From contig NZ_JAFFJV010000001.1 of NCBI RefSeq assembly GCF_016924645.1, positions 310,001 through 374,000 of the forward strand: a stretch of DNA of 64,000 nt. Reading direction: 5' to 3'. The position numbers and the translations under genes are program-made. Under the pieces are notes generated by a model. It was not told the DNA's origin and ran no database searches. It saw only the letters and a list, made by a program, of their open reading frames with translations. Source of the stretch: Rufibacter psychrotolerans (lineage in GTDB: Bacteria > Bacteroidota > Bacteroidia > Cytophagales > Hymenobacteraceae). Below, piece by piece: positions 57,601-64,000 of the stretch (positions within the stretch are counted from its first letter, which is position 1; every line of letters starts with the position of its first letter).

Positions 57601-60600
57601 TTACTTGATAATGGTGACGTTACCGGTTAATGGGGTTTCATTGCCGCCCAGGCGGATGACATAGTAATAAGTGGCGGCGGGTAGGGGCTGCCCGTTCATG
57701 CGGCCGTCCCACGGTTGCTCGTAGCCTATTGACTCAAACACCTTGTTGCCCCAGCGGTTGTAGATCTCCACCTGGCAATTGGGGTAGCTGTTCAGGTTGG
57801 GCACTTCCCACCCGTCGTTGATGCCGTCGCCGTTGGGGGTGAAGCCGTTGGGCACCTCAATGGGCTTGAGCACGGTAATGGTCACCTCATCTGACGAAGT
57901 ACAGCCGTCCTGGGTGGTCACGGTTACGGTGTAGGTGGTTGTCTGCAGGGGCTTGGCCACCGGGTTGGAGATTTGGGTGTTGCTCAACCCAGTGCTGGGC
58001 GACCAGCTGTAGGTAAGACCGCCGCTGGCGGCCAGTTCCACAAAACGGCCCAGGACAAGGTTCTGGTCGGGCCCCGCGTTGGCGGTGGCGGCCGGAATGT
58101 GCACCCGTACCGGCAGGCGCACGCTGGCGCAGTTCTGCACTACTGACCGCACGTAGTAAGTGGTGGTTTCTTTCAGGACAGGCGTAGTAAAGGTTGGGCC
58201 TGAGCCCAGCATACGGCCGCCTTCCTCCTTGTCAAACCATTCCACCACCGCGCCCGGTACTCCCGGCACTGCGCTCAGCGTAGCGGTGTAGCCGGCGCAG
58301 ATATAGGCATCCTGGGCGGCGGGCGGTTGCGGTGCGGTCACCGTCACCTGAATCACGTTGCTCTCGGCCATGGCGCAGCCACCCGATACAATCTTCCGGC
58401 GGAACCACGTGGTGCGCTGCAGGGCGCCCGGCGCGTAATGCTGCTCGGTGCTGTTCCCGAAGGCCGTGCCGAACCCGCTGGTTGGGCCGCTGGTGCTGCT
58501 TTCCCACACGTAGGAGAAGGTACCGTTGCCACCCTCAGGCTGGGTGCCCACCAGGCGGGCGGGCGCCGTGCCCATGCAAACCGTCTGGTTGGTAGAGATG
58601 GTGTTTCTGGTAATGGTGGCGTACACCGTCACCTGCACCACGTTGGAAACATGGGTCACCGTGCCGGAGCTCACTTTCCTGCGGAACCAGGTGGTCTGGG
58701 TCAGAGGGCCCGGGGTGTAGTTCTGGGTGTTGGCGGTGCCGGAAGCGGTCACAAAGCCGCTGGCCGGGCCGCTGGTGCTCATTTCCCAGAAGTAGCTGAA
58801 AGTGCCGTCGCCGCCAACAGGGAGGGTGCCGCCCAGGGTGGTAGGCGCCATGCCGGTGCAGATGGTCTGGTCCTCATGGATGGTGTTCTGCGAGATCTCG
58901 CCGTTCACGGTCACTTTCACCACATTGCTCAGGACCTGGCACCCGCCCGATACCACCGCCCGGCGGAACCAGGTGGTCTGGCTCAGCGCGCCCGGGGCGT
59001 AGGTCTTGCCGGTAGCCCCCGCAATGGCAGTAAAGGTTACCCCGTCCAGGCTGCTTTCCCACTGGTACTGGTAGGTGCCGGTTCCGCCCATGGGCGTGGT
59101 GCCGGTAAAGGCGGCCGGTTTGGTGTGAATAAAGATTACCTGGTTGTCCTGAATAAAGTTGTTGATGATAGACTCGCTCACCGTCACCTTAATGGCAGGG
59201 CTCACGTGCGGAACACAGGTACCCGATTTCACTACTCTTCTGAACCAGGTGGTCTGGTACATGGTGCCCGGGGTGTAGCTTTCTTCCTGCGCCCCTCTGA
59301 TGGAGTAGAACGAGACGCCGTCGGTGCTGCTTTCCCACTGGTACTGGTAGGTGCCGGTTCCGCCGGTTGGCTGCGTGCCCGAAAGGGTAGTGGTGCCGGT
59401 GCCGGCGCAGATGGCCTGCGTGCCCGAAAGCGTATTGTTGGCAACGGGGTCCTGCACGGTTACCTGCACGGCCGTTCTGGGCCCTGCGCAACCGCCTACC
59501 ACCGCCTGCACATAGAAGGTGGTGCTCTTGGTAAGGGCGACCGTAGTGTAGGCCGGCCCTCTGAATAGGGCGGTTCCGCCGGTGGCGGCGGCAAACCACT
59601 CATACGTCACGTCGGTGCCTGGTTGGCTCACCCGCAGGATGGCCTGCTCAGAATGGCACACCGTGGTGGTCAGGGCCTCCGGGGCGGCCGGCAGCGGCGA
59701 AACCGTTACGCGTACTTCTACCCTGCCGGGCGCAAGACAGCCGGAGGCGCTTACCGCCTGGGCGTAGAAAGAAGTGTTTTGTTGCAGGACCGGGGTGGTA
59801 AACGTGGTGCCTTCGCCCACCAGGGTTCCGCCGGTGGCCGCATCAAACCAGAGTATCTTCTGGCCAGTGGCAGCCGGGGTGGCGGTTAGCGTGGCGGTGG
59901 CGTTCTCACAGGTGGCTACGTTTCGGGTAATGGGCAGCGCCGGGAGCGGCAGCACGGTGACTTTCACCGCAGAGCTGGTTAACTGGCAGTTTCCTGAGTA
60001 AGTGATTCTTCTGAACCAGGTAGTGCTGGCCAGGGCGCCCGGCGCATAGGTTACGCCGTTGTTCACGCCCGGGGCCTCAATAAACCCGGCGGTAGCGCTG
60101 GTAAGGCTTCTTTCCCATTTGTAAGTGTAGGTGCCGTTGCCGCCGGTTGCCTCCGGGGCCGCAATCACCGGGGCCGGCGTGTTGTCGCAGATGGCCACAT
60201 CAGCGGGCATGGTCACCGGGGTAAGCACCGGGGTCACGACCACTTTTACCGGGCTGGAATACTCCACGCAGGGCCCCATGGTTACTTTGCGGCGGAACCA
60301 GGTGGTATGGGTAAGTGCCGGAGGCGCGTAGTTCTGGTTGGTACGGGTGCCCGGAGCCGCTGTGTAGGTAAGGCCATCCGTACTGATTTGCCACAGGAAC
60401 TCCGGCGTTTCGTTTCCGCCGGCGGGTTTAGAGCCCGTCAGAGGAGTAGGGGCACTGCCGGAGCAGACTACCTGCTCTCCCTGAATAGTGTTGTTGGAGA
60501 TCACTGGTAATACCGTCACTTTCACCTCGGTACGTACCTCTGAGCAGTTGCCAATGGCCCGGCTCTGTACAAAATAAGAGGTATTGGCGGTCAACGCCGG

Positions 60601-62781
60601 CGTCACGTATTGGTCGCCGGTGAAGAAAGGCGTGCCGCTGGTGGGGCTGGTGTACCACTCGTACGGTCCGCCCGGGGCGGTAGCGGTCAGGGTAGCGCTG
60701 GAGCCGCTGCAGATGGTGGCATTGGCCAGTGTGGGCGGAAACGAGAAGGTGTTGATGGTGATGTGGATGGGTTCCGAGGCCTGCACACAGCCATTGATGT
60801 TCACCAGGCGGCGGAACCAGGTATTGGCGGTAAGTGACCCGGTGCGGTAAGTCTGCTCGTTGTTAATGCCTTCGGCCGACTTGAAGCCAGCCGTGGCGCT
60901 GGTGGTGCTCACCTCCCAGAGGTAGCTCGGGGCGCCCCCGTTACCACCGGCAGGCAGGGAGCCCGATAGGGTAGTGGAAGTACCGTAGCAAATGGTCTGC
61001 TCCGCGGGTGAAATGGTGTTGTTGGTAACCGGCGGAACCACGGTGATCAGGACCGGGGCCGAGAAACTGGTGCAGCTTCCGGAGGTAACCTTGCGTCTGA
61101 ACCAGGTGGTGTGCGGCACGGCACCCGGCTCATACGAGGCCTTGTTGTTGGTACCAGCGGCGGCGGTGAAATCTTCTCCGTTCAGGCTGCTTTCCCAGGC
61201 ATAAGTGTACGTGCCGGAACCTCCAATGACGGTCTGACCCGTAAGGATTGCGGCCGTGGCGCCCTGGCAAAGGGTCTGCGGGGCGCTAATGGTGTTCCCT
61301 GAGATCACCGGCTGTACCGTTACTTTGACCGGGGTGCGGGCCGCAGAGAAGCAGCCTTCCGGCGAAAGGGTGGCCACGTAGTAGGTAGTGGTGGCGGTTA
61401 AGGCGGGGGTGGTAAACCGGCTGCCGGTGGCCAGGGTGTCTCCGCCCGTAGGCGTGGCATACCAGTAGGGAGTGCCCCCGGTGGCGGTTGCCTCCAGGGT
61501 GGTGGCGCTGCCCGCGCAGAGGGTGACCGCCTTGGCGGTGGGGGCTACGGGCAACGGCTGCACCGTCACCGTCACAGGTACCCTGGTGGGATTGACGCAG
61601 GCTCCGTTAAGGGCGGCCTCAACATAATACGTGGTGGTTTTGGTAAGAACAGGGGTAGTGAACGCAGGGCCAGAGGCCAAGGGTGTGGTGGCGGTGGCGG
61701 ATGCGTACCAGTTGTAGACCGGGGCGTCTCCCTGGGCCTTCAGCGTGGCTTTGGTGCCGGCGCAGATGGTGGCCGGCGGCACTACGGGCGCGTCAGGAAG
61801 ATCCTGAACCGTGATAACCTTGGAGATGGAATCGCCCAGGCAGGTGGTACTGGAACCGGTAGGGGTCACCGCCAGGGTGATGCGGTACGTGCCGCTTTGT
61901 TTGAACCGGATGGAGGGGCTCACCGAAGCCGCGTGGGTGGCATTGGTAAACTCCCAGCCGGTGGAAGGGGTAATGTTCCAGAGCCTGCGGTACCCGCTGG
62001 CGTTGCCGCCTATGTTGTTGCCGTTATAGCCGTTCTTGGTCTGGTCGTTCACCTTTACCACCTGATTCACGCAAAGTGCGCCCTCTGGGGTAACGCTGAA
62101 GCCCGGAGAGGGCTTGGTGGAAATGATGATCCCGCTAACCTCGGCCTGCTTGGGAATACAGCCGTAGGCAATGGCGTACATGGAGAAGCCCTTCGGCTTG
62201 CCTTCCGACGACTTGGCAAAAGTATGGTCAATGGTGGAGGGCAGGTTTTTCTGGTCGAAGAACAGGGTGTCTGTGCCGTCGTCAAACCAGATGGCGTATT
62301 TTGTGTTGGGCCCGTTCTGGCTGGTACCCGTAATGCCAAACCTGAAGGTGGCCGGGGAGCAGTCGGAGGTGTTGTTGGGGCTCTGAATACCAATCCCGGG
62401 CGTGCTGCCATTGGAGACCGAGTACTCCTGGGTGGCTTCACACTGGCCCTTGCCTTTCACCGTGAGCCTCAGCGTGAAGCTGTCCTGGGTTTTGTAGGTG
62501 TGCGTGGCGGTGGTGAACGTAGCCGGGTACAGGTCTGAACTGCCGTCACCCCAGTCTATGCGGTACCACTCATTGGTGGCGGCGGTGCTGGAGGTGTTGG
62601 CCACCGTGAGGTGGTACTCCACAGAGCCGCCTATGGAGCTGCAGCGGGTGAAGTTTTCCTCATTGGCATCGGCCAGGGAGGCGTGGGGCTTGTCTTGGTC
62701 GGGACAGTTTTGGGCATAGGAGGCAAAGCTCAACAGGAACAAAAAGCCCAGTGATTGAAAGAATTTCTGAAAAGGCGACAT
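57601..62781 (-). CDS. Giant T9SS type B surface protein with Ig-like repeats (CHU_C)
   Basis: 1726 residues from the ATG at 62781, which begins a signal peptide (MSPFQKFFQSLGFLFLLSFA). After two N-terminal PKD-like domains come 14 repeats of two kinds: six of type A (CAGxxATL..., WY/WF, TPxL...TTTYYV) and eight of type B (GGxGTYxYxWE..., TTWFRRKV), in the order A A B B A B B A A B B B B A. A further PKD-like domain (ANAGPDQNLVLGRFVELAAS) precedes the C-terminal type B sorting domain (VPNGFTPNGDGINDGW, then YNRWGNKVFES and WDGRMNGQPLPAATYYYVIR). It should be exported by the type IX system with the adjacent PorP/SprF protein and act as an adhesin or matrix protein. Confidence 0.95.
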   Translation of the reverse strand: MSPFQKFFQSLGFLFLLSFASYAQNCPDQDKPHASLADANEENFTRCSSIGGSVEYHLTVANTSSTAATNEWYRIDWGDGSSDLYPATFTTATHTYKTQDSFTLRLTVKGKGQCEATQEYSVSNGSTPGIGIQSPNNTSDCSPATFRFGITGTSQNGPNTKYAIWFDDGTDTLFFDQKNLPSTIDHTFAKSSEGKPKGFSMYAIAYGCIPKQAEVSGIIISTKPSPGFSVTPEGALCVNQVVKVNDQTKNGYNGNNIGGNASGYRRLWNITPSTGWEFTNATHAASVSPSIRFKQSGTYRITLAVTPTGSSTTCLGDSISKVITVQDLPDAPVVPPATICAGTKATLKAQGDAPVYNWYASATATTPLASGPAFTTPVLTKTTTYYVEAALNGACVNPTRVPVTVTVQPLPVAPTAKAVTLCAGSATTLEATATGGTPYWYATPTGGDTLATGSRFTTPALTATTTYYVATLSPEGCFSAARTPVKVTVQPVISGNTISAPQTLCQGATAAILTGQTVIGGSGTYTYAWESSLNGEDFTAAAGTNNKASYEPGAVPHTTWFRRKVTSGSCTSFSAPVLITVVPPVTNNTISPAEQTICYGTSTTLSGSLPAGGNGGAPSYLWEVSTTSATAGFKSAEGINNEQTYRTGSLTANTWFRRLVNINGCVQASEPIHITINTFSFPPTLANATICSGSSATLTATAPGGPYEWYTSPTSGTPFFTGDQYVTPALTANTSYFVQSRAIGNCSEVRTEVKVTVLPVISNNTIQGEQVVCSGSAPTPLTGSKPAGGNETPEFLWQISTDGLTYTAAPGTRTNQNYAPPALTHTTWFRRKVTMGPCVEYSSPVKVVVTPVLTPVTMPADVAICDNTPAPVIAAPEATGGNGTYTYKWERSLTSATAGFIEAPGVNNGVTYAPGALASTTWFRRITYSGNCQLTSSAVKVTVLPLPALPITRNVATCENATATLTATPAATGQKILWFDAATGGTLVGEGTTFTTPVLQQNTSFYAQAVSASGCLAPGRVEVRVTVSPLPAAPEALTTTVCHSEQAILRVSQPGTDVTYEWFAAATGGTALFRGPAYTTVALTKSTTFYVQAVVGGCAGPRTAVQVTVQDPVANNTLSGTQAICAGTGTTTLSGTQPTGGTGTYQYQWESSTDGVSFYSIRGAQEESYTPGTMYQTTWFRRVVKSGTCVPHVSPAIKVTVSESIINNFIQDNQVIFIHTKPAAFTGTTPMGGTGTYQYQWESSLDGVTFTAIAGATGKTYAPGALSQTTWFRRAVVSGGCQVLSNVVKVTVNGEISQNTIHEDQTICTGMAPTTLGGTLPVGGDGTFSYFWEMSTSGPASGFVTASGTANTQNYTPGPLTQTTWFRRKVSSGTVTHVSNVVQVTVYATITRNTISTNQTVCMGTAPARLVGTQPEGGNGTFSYVWESSTSGPTSGFGTAFGNSTEQHYAPGALQRTTWFRRKIVSGGCAMAESNVIQVTVTAPQPPAAQDAYICAGYTATLSAVPGVPGAVVEWFDKEEGGRMLGSGPTFTTPVLKETTTYYVRSVVQNCASVRLPVRVHIPAATANAGPDQNLVLGRFVELAASGGLTYSWSPSTGLSNTQISNPVAKPLQTTTYTVTVTTQDGCTSSDEVTITVLKPIEVPNGFTPNGDGINDGWEVPNLNSYPNCQVEIYNRWGNKVFESIGYEQPWDGRMNGQPLPAATYYYVIRLGGNETPLTGNVTIIK

Positions 62782-63473
62782 GGTGCCAGGTATAGAGGGA
62801 AACAAAGGGTGACACTAATTTGCTAAAGGGCAAGCAACAGCTAGGCGCAGGCAGATTCTGCCCGGCAACCGGTGCTTTGCGCTTCAGGTAATTACTTTAT
62901 CCTAGGGGAAGTCTGACCTATGATGCCCCCGCAAGCGGGGTGTCCAAAACTTTTTCCTGTGGGGGTAGGAAAATTTGGTTTTGTGAAAAAAGAAAGGTAG
63001 GTTGGGAAGTATAGTTGTTTCATATATAGTGATTTTATATTGTACTAACCTTAGGTGTTGTTTTTGCCTCCTTCACATCTCCGTCTTTCCGGTGCTAGAA
63101 AAATGATGTTGTAAAAGTGGTTTCAGGGCCGGTAACAACTACTTATTAAGAATTAGTTTCATTCTTAAGATAAATGTAAAAGAATTGTATTCTAATAAAA
63201 ATATTAAATTTTAAAGAAAGTAATTGTTAGGATGAGAAAGAGGCTTCCTGCTGGTGTTTTAGCCTTTTATTAGTTCTTACAGAGGGCAAGATTTCTGGCC
63301 TAAGCTGAAAATGCTCCTCAAAAACCGGTGCCGATGTGGAGGGGCAGGGAAGAAAGAGGGAAGCTTGCAGGGGCTTGCCCGATGGAAGAATAGGTTCATC
63401 GGGAAAAACATGAGATTCATCGGGCAGGCAGAAGGCCTCACCGAATAAAAAACGCAGGTGAAAAACTACCTAT

Positions 63474-63481
63474 TACCTTTG
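63474..63481 (+). promoter_or_regulatory. Bacteroidota -7 element of the putative small RNA
   Basis: TACCTTTG matches TAnnTTTG exactly. No good TTG at -33. A start about 63488 would give a transcript of about 195 nt to the terminator. Confidence 0.5.
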
Positions 63482-63487
63482 ACACAG

Positions 63488-63682
63488 TTAAAACAACAAA
63501 GACAGTTTGTTGAGCAAGAAAGAGAAGATATCAAGGGGCGGCGGGGCACTTCTGCCTGGCAGGAGCGTCAAAAGTTCTGATGCTTATTGGGGGATATGCT
63601 ACAGATACCAATGACATTTGCCTCGCCGGCCCCTTCTTTTATCATAGCCTCTTCTTCCGTTGGGAAGAAGAGGCTTTTTTTT
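63488..63682 (+). ncRNA. Putative structured small RNA, 6S-like at best guess
   Basis: Between the -7 element and the terminator no reading frame exists, but a long-range helix does: AAGGGGCGGCGGGGCA (about 63533-63548) pairs with TGCCTCGCCGGCCCCTT (about 63619-63635) with one bulge and one G-U. Inside are CTGCC/GGCAG and ATTGG/CCAAT stems around unpaired stretches. A closing helix, an internal bubble and an attached terminator are compatible with a 6S-type RNA, but I could not match conserved bases, so the class is open. Confidence 0.45.
63646..63682 (+). terminator. Strong intrinsic terminator
   Basis: AGCCTCTTCTTCC pairs perfectly with GGAAGAAGAGGCT (13 bp), loop GTTG, followed by seven further T residues. 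It points to a plus-strand transcript ending here although no protein gene lies upstream on that strand. Confidence 0.9.
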
Positions 63683-64000
63683 ATGCCCGAAGATTTCTGT
63701 AACGCTGCTTCTGGTGCTTCGGCTGGTGTAGAAGGCAAATCCTGACCAGGTAAATGGGGGAGGTGGCGGATAGTATTCTGCCAAAAGTGGCGCTGCCCAG
63801 ATCTTGAAAGCCCGCCATCTGCCTTTACGCGCTGTCCTCTCTTGGCTTTTCCGCAGACGCATTCCCAGCCCATCCGCTGCACCAGTTTTCAGAAACCATC
63901 AAGCGAAGGGGCCTCGGTCTACCCTGCCCACGAAGCCTGCACCTTACATTATAACCTCCCAGGCCCATTCGCGCAGGGCGCAGGGGTATGTTTTTTTCTT

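Larger units (their letters stand above)
62782..64000. other. Long non-coding region at the window end
   Basis: 1219 bases with no supported protein gene. Its first part is unusually AT-rich (62990-63250) and should contain the promoter of the giant surface-protein gene. From about 63470 on, a -7-like element, a long-range stem and a strong terminator indicate a small RNA. Minus-strand frames at 63568-63882 run through that terminator and look non-coding. Confidence 0.6.

Noticed and set aside
63568..63882. Minus-strand frames at the window end
   Set aside because: They cross the strong terminator and have no protein-like pattern.

Overview
The window looks like a chromosome segment of a GC-rich member of the Bacteroidota, most likely order Cytophagales, family Hymenobacteraceae (Rufibacter/Nibribacter/Pontibacter-like). 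This is an inference from gene content: a giant protein with a gliding-motility-associated (T9SS type B) C-terminal domain beside a PorP/SprF-like gene, two outer-membrane receptors of Bacteroidota type, DUF2723 and DUF559 proteins, rare Shine-Dalgarno sequences, and a few matches to the Bacteroidota -7 element TAnnTTTG. I saw no rRNA, tRNA, prophage, classical IS element or CRISPR array.

Layout. 1-6384 (minus strand): a compact surface-polysaccharide operon read as Wzm-type permease, Wzt-type ATPase, GT2 glycosyltransferase, GT2-methyltransferase fusion, polysaccharide deacetylase, and a GT2 cut by the window edge. 7.1-8.9 kb: a response regulator and a small membrane protein in long non-coding flanks. 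9.2-14.7 kb (plus): an AsmA-like protein, then an envelope group of class A beta-lactamase-like hydrolase, N-acetylmuramoyl-L-alanine amidase and GHL10 glycosidase. 15-19 kb: NmrA-like and DUF4242 proteins, a membrane protein and a DEAD-box helicase. 19.0-24.9 kb: a DUF559 nuclease gene bracketed by GC-rich palindromic repeats, a TonB-dependent receptor behind DtxR/MntR-like palindromes, and an FAD-Rieske oxidoreductase. 25-31 kb: SDR, DsbA-like, UspA and DUF2723 proteins. 31.4-36.6 kb: a histidine kinase and an OmpR-type regulator separated by a lipase and an AlkC-like DNA glycosylase. 36.8-47.9 kb: LEA-like and Lys-rich exported proteins, dienelactone hydrolase, glutathione peroxidase, metallophosphoesterase, multi-PAS kinase, HAD phosphatase and small proteins. 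48-55.5 kb: an outer-membrane beta-barrel receptor, a phosphoesterase/beta-propeller fusion, YciI, an ABC ATPase, an HD hydrolase and a protein with a natural His8 tail. 55.8-62.8 kb: a small secreted protein, the PorP/SprF-like protein and the 1726-residue adhesin-like protein. 62.8-64 kb: no gene, but a probable structured RNA with a clear terminator.

The most striking non-genic signal is a dispersed palindrome of almost constant length (about 36 nt; called P36 here), present about 32 times, mostly just after stop codons, sometimes extended by copy-specific complementary arms and at least once inside a reading frame. Its left half is close to GTTTTAGGGCCGTTTTC and its right half close to GAAAACAGGCCCAAAAC. 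The second signal is a different GC-rich repeat (half close to CCCCTCCTGGGAGGGG followed by a G-rich tail) that flanks the DUF559 nuclease gene as inverted copies and recurs nearby without a gene. Both resemble the REP/RAYT type of non-autonomous repeat, but with no recognised transposase.
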